From contig JAJYXU010000015.1 of NCBI GenBank assembly GCA_021801605.1, positions 1 through 49,028 of the forward strand: 49,028 nucleotides of DNA, written 5' to 3'. Source of the DNA: Bacteroidota bacterium. GTDB taxonomy: Bacteria; Bacteroidota; Ignavibacteria; Ignavibacteriales; Melioribacteraceae. The notes beneath the pieces are model-generated. The model was given only the letters and a program-made list of their open reading frames with translations, did not search any database and had not been told where the DNA came from. Below, piece by piece: positions 16,734 through 24,145 of the stretch (position 1 is its first letter; each line of letters starts with the position of its first letter). A program made the translations under genes and the position numbers.

Positions 16734-17587
16734 CTTACCACAATTGTTTCTGAAGTTAATTTAGTCTTTTTAGCGCCGTGCAGTTCTTTTAGAAGTTGTT
16801 CTATCTCTTCCTCTTTGAAATTTACAAACCAGCGGTCGGCGCGTTTTTCAATACTAGGTAATCCTTTGCCACGTACAGTTTCAGCGATTACTACGGAGAC
16901 TTTTCCTTTCTCGAACGGAAATTTTTTAAATATCTCATCCATCTTTTCAAAATTATGACCGTTCACTTTTTTAGCTTTGCATCCAAACGTCTCAAATTTT
17001 TTGGCGAGCGGTTTTAAAGGAATCAAATCTTCCGTTTGTATGTTAGCTTGAAACTGATTGCGGTCAACAACGATCAGCAAATTATCCAATTTATAAGCTG
17101 AAGCGACAAGTAGCGCCTCCCACATCGACCCTTCGTTGAGTTCGCCATCGCCTACAACAACAACAATTTTATTCTTTTGCTTTCGCAGTTTGCAATCCAT
17201 CGCCACACCCATTGCAACAGAAAGATTATGACCAAGCGAACCGGAATGAAACTCAATGCCCGGGATATTTCTGTTAGGATGCCAGTAGATGAAATCGTTT
17301 GTCTTAAGATGGTTTTTCAAACGTTCTTCTTCAAGCCAGCCAAGTTCAACATAAGTTCCATAAAGCGCTGGCACATCGTGCCCCTTTGATAAGAAAAAAT
17401 AATCACGTTTAGGATCTTTCAAGTTCTCTTTAGAAACATTAAGAAACTCTTTGTAGAGATAGACAATTAAATCCGCGCAGGAAAGAGAGGCGCCAATAAA
17501 ACAGCCGCCGTTACCGCTCAAACGGATAATATGCTCGCGGACTCGCAGGGAAGTTTGTCCCAATTCTAGTAATTTTTGCTTTTTCAT
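16730..17587 (-). CDS. Transketolase, N-terminal (thiamine-diphosphate-binding) subunit
   Basis: The 285 residues hold the ThDP/Mg site VVVVGDGELNEGSMWEALLVAS with LLIVVDRNQFQ (GDG...N motif), plus SKGHDVPALYG and SLGHNLSVAMGVAMD, all classic transketolase signatures. Forms a heterotetramer with the C-terminal chain encoded next. It overlaps the cytidylyltransferase gene by four bases upstream and the C-terminal subunit gene by four bases downstream. A central-metabolism transketolase would normally be a single chain, so a dedicated biosynthetic role is inferred from context. Confidence 0.92.
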   Translation of the reverse strand: MKKQKLLELGQTSLRVREHIIRLSGNGGCFIGASLSCADLIVYLYKEFLNVSKENLKDPKRDYFFLSKGHDVPALYGTYVELGWLEEERLKNHLKTNDFIYWHPNRNIPGIEFHSGSLGHNLSVAMGVAMDCKLRKQKNKIVVVVGDGELNEGSMWEALLVASAYKLDNLLIVVDRNQFQANIQTEDLIPLKPLAKKFETFGCKAKKVNGHNFEKMDEIFKKFPFEKGKVSVVIAETVRGKGLPSIEKRADRWFVNFKEEEIEQLLKELHGAKKTKLTSETIVVR

Positions 17588-18387
17588 TTTAGTGAGATTT
17601 TGTTTTTGTATTCGTCAATGTGTTTTAGTTCATTCAGATGATCTTCATACCAATAATTGCCCAGGTATTTCCGGTTGATCTCTGCAATTTCCGGTTTTCG
17701 CTTAAGCAAATCTAATATTTCGTCGAGACTAAAAATAGAATTGTTTGGATAAAGTTCTTCATAAATATTCTTGATCAGCTGGTAGTCTTCCTCGAAATCA
17801 ATTGTCCACCGGTGGGAAGTTGAATAATCCAAACCAGTTTCCCACTCAATATTCGTAATACGAAATTTATCCGGATTCTCCCATATAAATGGAGTAGTGT
17901 GTTCACGTTCGAAATTTTTATCCGCTTCTTGCCAGGTCTGTTCAAGTGCTTCGAAAGAAATCACTTCAACATCATTTCCATCCGGATAGGTTGCGGGATG
18001 CAGATTGCTTACGAAATCATATTTGTCTGAGTTGTTGATATAAAACCGCAAAACTCTATCAATTACTTTTGGATCTATCAGCGGGCAATCGGATGGAATT
18101 TTTACGATCGCATCAGCGTCAAGTAATTTACCTACTTGATAATGCCGGTCAAGAAGATCTGTTAAATGTCCCCGGAAACATTTAATTTTTTCTTGCATAC
18201 ACAATTTTTCAATTTCATCATCATCTTTATTTGTTGATGTAGCAATAACAATTTCTCCAGCCAGTTCCGATGCGGCTACGCGCTCAACCATTCGAATTAG
18301 CAGCGGCTTACCAAGAATTGGCAACATAACTTTGCCCGGCAATCGGGTGGAAGACATTCGTGCTTGTATGACGGTTACAATTTTCAT
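17584..18387 (-). CDS. SpsF-like cytidylyltransferase
   Basis: Nucleotidyltransferase of the acylneuraminate cytidylyltransferase/SpsF group, expected to activate an acidic sugar with CTP. In the 267 residues: VTVIQARMSSTRLPGKVMLP (the nucleotide-binding start), DAIVKIPSDCPLIDPKVIDR (metal and sugar site), and DYSTSHRWTIDFEEDYQLI typical of SpsF. Cytoplasmic. Together with NeuB and KdsC-like genes it completes condensation, dephosphorylation and CMP activation. It overlaps the transketolase gene by four bases. SpsF-type rather than NeuA-type sequence is another hint that the sugar is unusual. Confidence 0.88.
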   Translation of the reverse strand: MKIVTVIQARMSSTRLPGKVMLPILGKPLLIRMVERVAASELAGEIVIATSTNKDDDEIEKLCMQEKIKCFRGHLTDLLDRHYQVGKLLDADAIVKIPSDCPLIDPKVIDRVLRFYINNSDKYDFVSNLHPATYPDGNDVEVISFEALEQTWQEADKNFEREHTTPFIWENPDKFRITNIEWETGLDYSTSHRWTIDFEEDYQLIKNIYEELYPNNSIFSLDEILDLLKRKPEIAEINRKYLGNYWYEDHLNELKHIDEYKNKISLK

Positions 18388-18398
18388 TTTTAATTGTA

Positions 18399-18480
18399 AT
18401 GGAACGCAGATTTTTTATGATAGTTATGATGGTTTATGATCTTAACTAATCATAAGCAATCATAATGATCAGCGTTCCAT
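18399..18480. repeat. Palindromic element with ATGGAACGC ends
   Basis: ATGGAACGC (18399-18407) pairs perfectly with GCGTTCCAT (18472-18480). The interior TATGATAGTTATGATGG pairs imperfectly with CTAATCATAAGCAATCATA. It ends three bases from the stop codon of the glycosyltransferase gene (18484) on the minus strand. The GGAACGCAGAT end is shared with the element at 15758. Confidence 0.75.
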
Positions 18481-18483
18481 TCC

Positions 18484-19494
18484 TTACTCTATTTTTAAAT
18501 CAAACTTCTGATGAATTTCTTCTAAAGTTGCTTCAGGTACTTCAACTAAGTGATTACCAATTCTCGCAATTTGTTCGGCAGATGTTCCGTTGTTCTGAAT
18601 CGGCATCAACCGTTTTAATTCTTCAATATCAAAAGCGGAGTGCACTTCTTTGCCAAAAGCGATTCCTACATACACCGTAGATGAGAACTGAGTGATCAAA
18701 GCATCGCAGTTAGCAACCATGTAATTAATGTTTCCGCTTGTATAAACCAATGCACCGGGAGCGAATTTCTTAATTTCTCGTGTTGCACGTTCAATATTTT
18801 CGTTAGGATGCAGTTTGAAAATAAGCTGTCGTCCGTTTGCAATTCTAACACAATCTTGAATTAATCTTTTTCTGTTTTCGATTTTATAAGTCTCGCGTGC
18901 ATCCGAAGTTGCAACGAGAACAAAATTCTTATGCGGGAAATCGCTATTTAAAAATTGCTGTAAGTTGTCAAAATTTGGAATTCCTGTAACTATAATCTTT
19001 TCCGCTTTTACGCCTTTGCGAATGAAAAAATCTTTATATCCATTCGAAGCCACGCAGAACAGAGTATATTTATTTGATATACCCATAGCTGATGTACTTG
19101 CGAGCCAGCGGGAAAGTTTAAGATACTTGACCAGATAGAACATTAAATTTTCCGGATCAGTCATTCCTTCTTGAACGAGGATCACCTTCTTTTTGCGAAT
19201 GTTCTTCGGCATTATTAGATCGGCGCATGTGTAAACCAAATCGTAATTGTTGTTTATGCCGCGGTAATCTATTTGAAGATTATGTTCCTTTAAATACTTC
19301 TCAGTGTTCCATCTAAAAGTACCATTTAAAATCGAGAATTTTAAATAACCTTTGTCGACAAGGAACTTGATATATCCGTCGCCGTAATATGGCGTAAAGA
19401 AGCAATCATAATCTTCCAGATGTTTAGAGATCTGATGCATCATTGAAGTCTGGTTCAGCGAACCGCATATAAAAAGAATTTTTTTCTTAGACAT
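18484..19494 (-). CDS. GT-B-like glycosyl/glycerophosphotransferase
   Basis: Not assigned to a named enzyme. The 336 residues begin with a beta strand KKILFICGSLNQTSMMHQI and contain QLIFKLHPNENIERA and ALITQFSSTVYVGIAFGKEV, a pair of motifs found in CDP-glycerol glycerophosphotransferases, KpsS-like Kdo transferases and related GT-B enzymes that use CMP/CDP-linked donors. It is the first gene of the sugar operon, 96 bases upstream of the cytidylyltransferase, so it probably transfers the sugar made by the operon. A TAAATTTG promoter box lies 24 bases upstream. Confidence 0.7.
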   Translation of the reverse strand: MSKKKILFICGSLNQTSMMHQISKHLEDYDCFFTPYYGDGYIKFLVDKGYLKFSILNGTFRWNTEKYLKEHNLQIDYRGINNNYDLVYTCADLIMPKNIRKKKVILVQEGMTDPENLMFYLVKYLKLSRWLASTSAMGISNKYTLFCVASNGYKDFFIRKGVKAEKIIVTGIPNFDNLQQFLNSDFPHKNFVLVATSDARETYKIENRKRLIQDCVRIANGRQLIFKLHPNENIERATREIKKFAPGALVYTSGNINYMVANCDALITQFSSTVYVGIAFGKEVHSAFDIEELKRLMPIQNNGTSAEQIARIGNHLVEVPEATLEEIHQKFDLKIE

Positions 19495-19517
19495 AAAAGG
19501 AAATATTTATTCTTCTT

Positions 19518-19525
19518 CAAATTTA
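19518..19525 (-). promoter_or_regulatory. Possible -7 element (TAAATTTG) of the sugar operon
   Basis: On the minus strand TAAATTTG matches TAnnTTTG exactly, 24 bases before the first gene of the sugar operon, with a T-rich stretch around -33. Inference from consensus only. Confidence 0.45.
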
Positions 19526-19622
19526 GGTATTTCTTTTCTAAAATGAATGAAACCTTTGAACAGTTTGGAAGAATGAGCTCTATTAATTATTATCGCAGCA
19601 ACTAAACTGATTGAGAAATGAA

Positions 19623-20681
19623 ATGAATACTTCAATTCCTCTTTTGATGATTTATGGCGCAAACGGATATTCCGCACAACTTATAATTAAAGAACTCCTT
19701 TTACGGAAAATCAGGCCGGTTCTTGCCGGAAGAAATGAAACGGCTTTGAAACACCTTGCTCAGAAATATAATTGCGAATACAAAGCGTTTGATCTTTTTG
19801 ATGAGGAAAAAGTTGATGCTGAACTCAAAGAAATTCATACGGTAATAAATTGTGCTGGTCCTTTCATACAAACCGCCAAAGATTTAATGGAAGCGTGCCT
19901 GCGTACAAAAACAAATTACTTAGACATCACTGGCGAGATGCCGGTTATGCACCTCGCGTTTTCGTTGGATGGCAAAGCTAAAGAGAGTGGTATTGTTATT
20001 TTGCCCAGTGTCGGTTTCGATATTATTCCAACCGATTGCCTTGCCAAACGTTTGAGCGAAAAGATGCCCGATGCAATTCACCTTAAACTTGGTTTTTTGA
20101 ACAAGCGTGGAAAAATTTCTCGTGGCACATTGCTTACTTCTCTTGGATTTCTTGGAGGAACCGGAAGAATTAGACGCGATGGTAAATTGATAGAATCCAA
20201 AATTGGAGAGTTTGTTGTAGATCTCAAATGGAAAAATTTTTCTTTTTCCGGTATCTCAATTCCATGGGGAGATGTGTATTCATCTTTTCACTCAACAAAA
20301 ATTCCTAATGTAGAAGTTTATCTTGCTATGCCGGGCATCGTTATTAAATTTAGAAAACTGTTTCTGTTCCTTCTAAAAATTTTAAAAATGAAATTGGTAA
20401 AAAACCTTATTTCGGGGTACATCAAGAAATATTTAACCGGACCAACTAAATCCGAACGTGATTCTGCGGCAACATATATTTGGGGACGCGTCGAAAATGC
20501 AAAAGGGAAGATGATAGAAGAAGTTTATCAGGTGATGGAAGGTTACAATCTAACAGCAAAAGGCGCAGCGGAGTGTGCCGTAAGAGTTTCAAAGAATGAA
20601 ATATTGCCGGGTACGTATACTCCATCGCTTGCATTCGGAAGTGAGTTTATGGATTTGTTTGTGATAAGGAAAATAGATTAA
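19623..20681 (+). CDS. Saccharopine dehydrogenase-like (trans-acting enoyl reductase type) protein
   Basis: An NAD(P)-binding protein of 352 residues. The N-terminus MIYGANGYSAQLIIKELLLR is a Rossmann motif, followed by RPVLAGRNE, VINCAGPF and LDITGEMPV, hallmarks of the saccharopine dehydrogenase-like/trans-enoyl-reductase group. Substrate unknown. I chose the ATG at 19623; a TTG at 19611 is in frame but adds only four residues. It diverges from the sugar operon and converges on the MORN gene. A hydrophobic stretch near 240-260 (KLFLFLLKILK) may touch the membrane. Confidence 0.82.
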   Translation: MNTSIPLLMIYGANGYSAQLIIKELLLRKIRPVLAGRNETALKHLAQKYNCEYKAFDLFDEEKVDAELKEIHTVINCAGPFIQTAKDLMEACLRTKTNYLDITGEMPVMHLAFSLDGKAKESGIVILPSVGFDIIPTDCLAKRLSEKMPDAIHLKLGFLNKRGKISRGTLLTSLGFLGGTGRIRRDGKLIESKIGEFVVDLKWKNFSFSGISIPWGDVYSSFHSTKIPNVEVYLAMPGIVIKFRKLFLFLLKILKMKLVKNLISGYIKKYLTGPTKSERDSAATYIWGRVENAKGKMIEEVYQVMEGYNLTAKGAAECAVRVSKNEILPGTYTPSLAFGSEFMDLFVIRKID

Positions 20682-20709
20682 ACATTGCTCACGATTTAAA
20701 TAGGGGCTA

Positions 20710-20771
20710 TGAATGATGAACAAAAATAAAAAACCGTTCCGCCCGCATTCGGCGAACAGGTTCAACGGTTT
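20710..20771 (-). terminator. Intrinsic terminator, minus strand, for the MORN-repeat gene
   Basis: Read on the minus strand, AAACCGTT (20764-20771) pairs with AACGGTTT (20731-20738), with inner CGCC/GGCG pairing, followed by TTTTATTTTTG. A GC-rich stem and T-run is a textbook rho-independent terminator. The palindromic element at 20780-20920 lies between the gene's stop codon and this terminator, so it would be transcribed. Confidence 0.7.
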
Positions 20772-20779
20772 ATTCTAAA

Positions 20780-20920
20780 GAGACCTCTGAAAAATTAAGA
20801 ATAGCACACGGATGACACAGATTAACACAGATTTAATCCGCGAAAATCCGTCAAATCCGCGTCATCTGTGTGCTATTAAAAATGTTGTAGTTCTGTACAA
20901 TTCTACTTTTCAGAGGTCTC
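20780..20920. repeat. Nested palindromic element with GAGACCTCTGAAAA ends
   Basis: Outer arms GAGACCTCTGAAAA (20780-20793) and TTTTCAGAGGTCTC (20907-20920) are perfect complements. Inner arms AATAGCACACGGATGAC (20800-20816) and GTCATCTGTGTGCTATT (20861-20877) pair with one mismatch. The right outer arm supplies the last residues GDL and the TGA stop of the MORN gene. Same architecture as the element at 26202-26365. Confidence 0.88.
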
Positions 20921-22199
20921 CTAAAATTAATTCTCCGTCTTTATATTCAACCTCGCGAATGATCTTTCCGCCTTCATCATACGAATAACATTTTCCATCT
21001 AACAGATTGCTTTTGTACGAAAGTAAATCCGATAGTCTTCCGTTTTGATAATATCTTCTTACAATCCCATCCCTTAAACCATTGCGATAATCTTCTTCTG
21101 CAGCAAGTAAACCATTCTTAAAATATATTTTTACCATCCCGTTCAATTTATCGTTACTGTAATTTTGCTCGGATTCAATTTCACCGGAAAGGTAAAAAGT
21201 TTTTGCGCTGCCATCAAGTATATCATTTACGTAATTCTGCTCTGCTATTTTTACTCCGTCTTTATTGAATTTAATAGAGAGATCATTCTTCATCCCGGCA
21301 CTAAAGTTCGCAAGTTCTGAAAGTGTGCCGCCATCGTGATAAAATTTATTCTCGCCTTCAATCAATCCATTTTTATATTTTAACTCTGCTTTCAAAAAGC
21401 CGCTGATATAATATTCTTTTATCAATCCGTCCAACTTTCCATCTCGGAAATTTACGTGGCGTTTCAATGTTCCTTCATCATAGTATTCATCAAAATTTTC
21501 TTCAACTTTTCCTACTTTGGCACCGTAATCGTAGCGTTCGCGCTTGATGATCTGACCGTTCTCGTATGTATCAATGACTTTTATTTTGCCGTCGGGATAG
21601 TAGAAGTATGATGTTCCGTCCAGCTGATCATTTTTATATTTGGCTTCGAGTGCGAGTGTTCCGAAATCAGTATAGACTTTACTAATGCCTTCAAGCTTAT
21701 CGTTTATGTAATTTCGTTCGACTTCAACTTTGCCATTCTCAAAAAATATTTTTGAAATTCCGTTTAGTTTTCCGTTGTTGTAATTCCATATTGCCTGGAG
21801 TTTTCCGCTTTTGTAATAAGTTTGACTTGGTCCTTCTTGAATATTATTCAGATAAACCGGTTCTGCCCAAAGCTCTCCGCTTTCATAGTACCATTTTGAT
21901 TTGCCTTCAAGTTTTCCGTTCCGGTAATTCCACTCCATGCTTTTTGTGCCATCTTCAAAGTACCAGGTGGAAATCCCTTCTTCTTTTCCGTTTACGTAAT
22001 TCCATTCCTTCCAAAGTTTACCTGTTTCGTAATATTCTTTATAAATGCCGTTGCGTAACCCCTCGATGTAAACACCTTCCGATTTCAATTTGCCGCTGGA
22101 GTAATACTCTTTTTTAATTTCGGATTGCTGTCCTGAAATATTGTTTAATGAAAAAATGAACAGAGCGATGAAAAAAATGTAGCAATATTTTGCGGTCAA
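20910..22199 (-). CDS. Secreted MORN-repeat protein (YwqK-like)
   Basis: The 429 residues consist of a signal peptide (YIFFIALFIFSLNNISGQQ) and about 16 copies of a ~23-residue unit with consensus YYxxGKLxxExxYxNGKxxG, e.g. YYETGKLWKEWNYVNGKEEG. MORN variants of this kind are beta-hairpin scaffolds; function unknown. No ATG is available upstream of the signal peptide before a stop codon, so the TTG at 22199 is the likely start. Its C-terminal GDL and stop codon lie in a palindromic repeat. Convergent with the saccharopine dehydrogenase-like gene. Confidence 0.85.
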   Translation of the reverse strand: MTAKYCYIFFIALFIFSLNNISGQQSEIKKEYYSSGKLKSEGVYIEGLRNGIYKEYYETGKLWKEWNYVNGKEEGISTWYFEDGTKSMEWNYRNGKLEGKSKWYYESGELWAEPVYLNNIQEGPSQTYYKSGKLQAIWNYNNGKLNGISKIFFENGKVEVERNYINDKLEGISKVYTDFGTLALEAKYKNDQLDGTSYFYYPDGKIKVIDTYENGQIIKRERYDYGAKVGKVEENFDEYYDEGTLKRHVNFRDGKLDGLIKEYYISGFLKAELKYKNGLIEGENKFYHDGGTLSELANFSAGMKNDLSIKFNKDGVKIAEQNYVNDILDGSAKTFYLSGEIESEQNYSNDKLNGMVKIYFKNGLLAAEEDYRNGLRDGIVRRYYQNGRLSDLLSYKSNLLDGKCYSYDEGGKIIREVEYKDGELILGDL

Positions 22200-22269
22200 G
22201 GTTTTTTCTTTTTTTGTTTATAATAAAATTAAACACAAAAAAGTTAATGTGAAATGGAGAAGAGTTGAT

Positions 22270-22277
22270 TAAATTTG
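22270..22277 (+). promoter_or_regulatory. Possible -7 element (TAAATTTG) for the thioesterase gene
   Basis: TAAATTTG fits TAnnTTTG, 22 bases upstream of the start codon; the start is preceded by a strong AAGGAGAGGG ribosome binding site. Confidence 0.45.
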
Positions 22278-22299
22278 TTCTTAGAAAAGGAGAGGGATT

Positions 22300-22701
22300 A
22301 TGTTTACTACTAAAGTTAAAGTTTATTTCTATGATGCCGATCCAGCCGGAATTATTTTTTATGCCAGTTTATTCAAATTTGTTCACGCCGCCTATGAGGA
22401 TTTCTTGAGAAGTCTGCATACAGAAAGAGATTATTTCTTTGATAAAGATTTTATTCTGCCGATCATTCATGCGGAAGCAGATTATGTTAGACCCATTAAA
22501 GTCGGAGACGAACTTCGTGTTGATGTGGTTGTCAGTCTATTGAAAAATTCCTCTTTTGAATTGAGCTACAAGTTTTATAAAACAGACGGTCAGTTTACTG
22601 CCATTGCAAAGACAGTGCACGTCTGCGTTCTTAAAGATGCATTTAAGAAGATAGAATTACCAAAAGAGTTTTATGAAAAAATGAAGACTAATCTAAGTTA
22701 A
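22300..22701 (+). CDS. Hot-dog acyl-CoA thioesterase, candidate DHNA-CoA hydrolase
   Basis: 4-hydroxybenzoyl-CoA thioesterase-like protein of 133 residues. The active-site phrase YFYDADPAGIIFYASLFKFV near residues 9-28 matches the D-x-DxxGhhxH/Y pattern of the YbgC/DHNA-CoA thioesterase group. Hydrolysis of 1,4-dihydroxy-2-naphthoyl-CoA is needed between MenB and MenA, and this gene converges on menE with a 14-base overlap, so it is the best candidate for that missing step. The assignment rests on context; a general thioesterase is the alternative. Confidence 0.8.
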   Translation: MFTTKVKVYFYDADPAGIIFYASLFKFVHAAYEDFLRSLHTERDYFFDKDFILPIIHAEADYVRPIKVGDELRVDVVVSLLKNSSFELSYKFYKTDGQFTAIAKTVHVCVLKDAFKKIELPKEFYEKMKTNLS

Positions 22702-24145
22702 GTTGTTTAAAAATAGCAGCGCGCGTTACTTTTCCTAATTCGTTTCTTGGAATCTTTTCCATGGAAAAAAAAAGCTTCGGAATCTTATATCCGGCAATTT
22801 TCGTTTTTAGAAAATTTTTAATTTCATCTTCACTAAAATTGTCCGTTACTATTACCGCACAAACTATTTGTCCCCAATTTTTATCTTGAAGCGCGAAGAC
22901 AAAGGCGTCTTTAATTAACGGATGAGATTTAATGGCGGTTTCAACTTCATGTGCGCTAACATTTTCTCCGCCGGTGATTATTAAATCTTCTCTCCGTGAT
23001 GCAATGTAAAGATATCCTTCTCTATCAAGCCAACCATAATCGCCGGTGTGATACCATCCGTCTTTCAGTTCGTTGTTTGTTGTTAGTTGATCGTTGTAAT
23101 ATTCCTTAAAAAGTGATTTTGAAAATACCGCAACTTCACCTAAATCATTCTTGCTCTTGCTCATGATCTTGATCTTATTCTCGCCAAGAGGTATTCCGAC
23201 CGAATCCGGTTTAGATTTTATTTCTTTTGGAAGAAGAGCAGTTACCATCGAACACGTTTCAGTAGACCCATAAACTTTTACAATAAGCCATCCTTGATTG
23301 ACTGCACTTAAAATGAATTCTTTTTCCGACGGTCCGCCGCCGAGAAAAACGAATTTCAAATTGGTATTTGGAGAAACATTATCATTTAATAAACGAAGAA
23401 GGGTCGTGGGGACAATTGAAATATGAGACGGCGGAAATTTATGAATTGCAAGGAGGATGTCTTTATATTCAAGCGAATCCGGGAACACAACTGAAGAGCC
23501 GGTAATTAATGAGCGGACAAGAATCATAAATCCGCCAATATGATATAGTGGAAGAGAAGCAAGCCAAACATCTTCGGCTGATAAATCCGCGAACGAATCG
23601 GTTGCTTTTACGCTTTCGAGAAGCGAGTTAAATGTGTGCACAACTGCTTTCGGTTTTCCGGCGCTTCCTGAGGTAAACATGATTAAAGCGGAATGTTGAG
23701 TGCAGAATGCAGAATGCAAAATGTTGAATTTCGTACTTCGTACTTCGTACTTCGTAACTTTATTTAGGTATGTTTTATTCTGAAATATCAATGACGCGAA
23801 TTGTGATTTAAGAGTTTCATCTATGATTAAAAACTTAATGTCTGCTTGGCGAAGTTGATTCTGAATCTCCTTGGTGGTGTGACGGGTATTGAGCGGAACG
23901 GGAACCGTGCCGATGAGCCAGAGTGCATTTACAATTACAAAAAATTCGTAGTTGTGTCCAAACAATATTCCAACGTGATCTTTTTCTTTGATGCCAAGTT
24001 GATCGAAATAACTTTGTACGCCAAGACATTCTTCGTAAAATTCAGAGTAGGTAAAAGTTTTTTCTGATGTGATTATAGCTTGGTTGTTTGGCTGCATGGT
24101 CGCTTGTTCACTTAACCAGTGATTTGTATTGCCGATGCTGATCAT
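22688..24145 (-). CDS. menE: o-Succinylbenzoate-CoA ligase with repeat-derived linker insertions
   Basis: Activates o-succinylbenzoate with ATP and CoA. In the 485 residues: P-loop ALIMFTSGSAGKPKAVVHT at 153-171, adenylation core VYGSTETCSMV and WYHTGDYGWLDREGYLYIASRREDLIITGGENVSAHEVE, and catalytic Lys region AGYKIPKLFFSMEKIPRNELGKV. Residues 131-153 (TKYEVRSTKFNILHSAFCTQ and on) are translated from tandem ACGAAGT and TGCATTCTGC repeats, and residues about 322-334 (KIKIMSKSKND) from a CTTGCTCATGATCTTGATC repeat also found between genes. Both fall at variable linkers, so the enzyme is probably active. Last gene of the men operon; overlaps menC by four bases. Confidence 0.93.
   Translation of the reverse strand: MISIGNTNHWLSEQATMQPNNQAIITSEKTFTYSEFYEECLGVQSYFDQLGIKEKDHVGILFGHNYEFFVIVNALWLIGTVPVPLNTRHTTKEIQNQLRQADIKFLIIDETLKSQFASLIFQNKTYLNKVTKYEVRSTKFNILHSAFCTQHSALIMFTSGSAGKPKAVVHTFNSLLESVKATDSFADLSAEDVWLASLPLYHIGGFMILVRSLITGSSVVFPDSLEYKDILLAIHKFPPSHISIVPTTLLRLLNDNVSPNTNLKFVFLGGGPSEKEFILSAVNQGWLIVKVYGSTETCSMVTALLPKEIKSKPDSVGIPLGENKIKIMSKSKNDLGEVAVFSKSLFKEYYNDQLTTNNELKDGWYHTGDYGWLDREGYLYIASRREDLIITGGENVSAHEVETAIKSHPLIKDAFVFALQDKNWGQIVCAVIVTDNFSEDEIKNFLKTKIAGYKIPKLFFSMEKIPRNELGKVTRAAIFKQLNLD
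23145..23182. repeat. CTTGCTCATGATCTTGATC-type repeat inside menE
   Basis: The bases CTTGCTCATGATCTTGATCT plus TATTCT match, with one difference, a block at about 41317-41342 in the gap downstream of the OPT transporter start, and resemble the repeat at 35778-35865. Here it is coding (MSKSKND region). Confidence 0.65.
23691..23757. repeat. Tandem TTCGTAC / TGCAGAA repeat inside menE
   Basis: Three and a half copies of TTCGTAC (about 23730-23757) adjoin GAATGTTGAGTGCAGAATGC and AGAATGCAAAATGTTGAA. Its reading frame is kept open through menE. I recognise both sequence words as common dispersed repeats in genomes of this group, which is memory and not a search. Confidence 0.75.
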
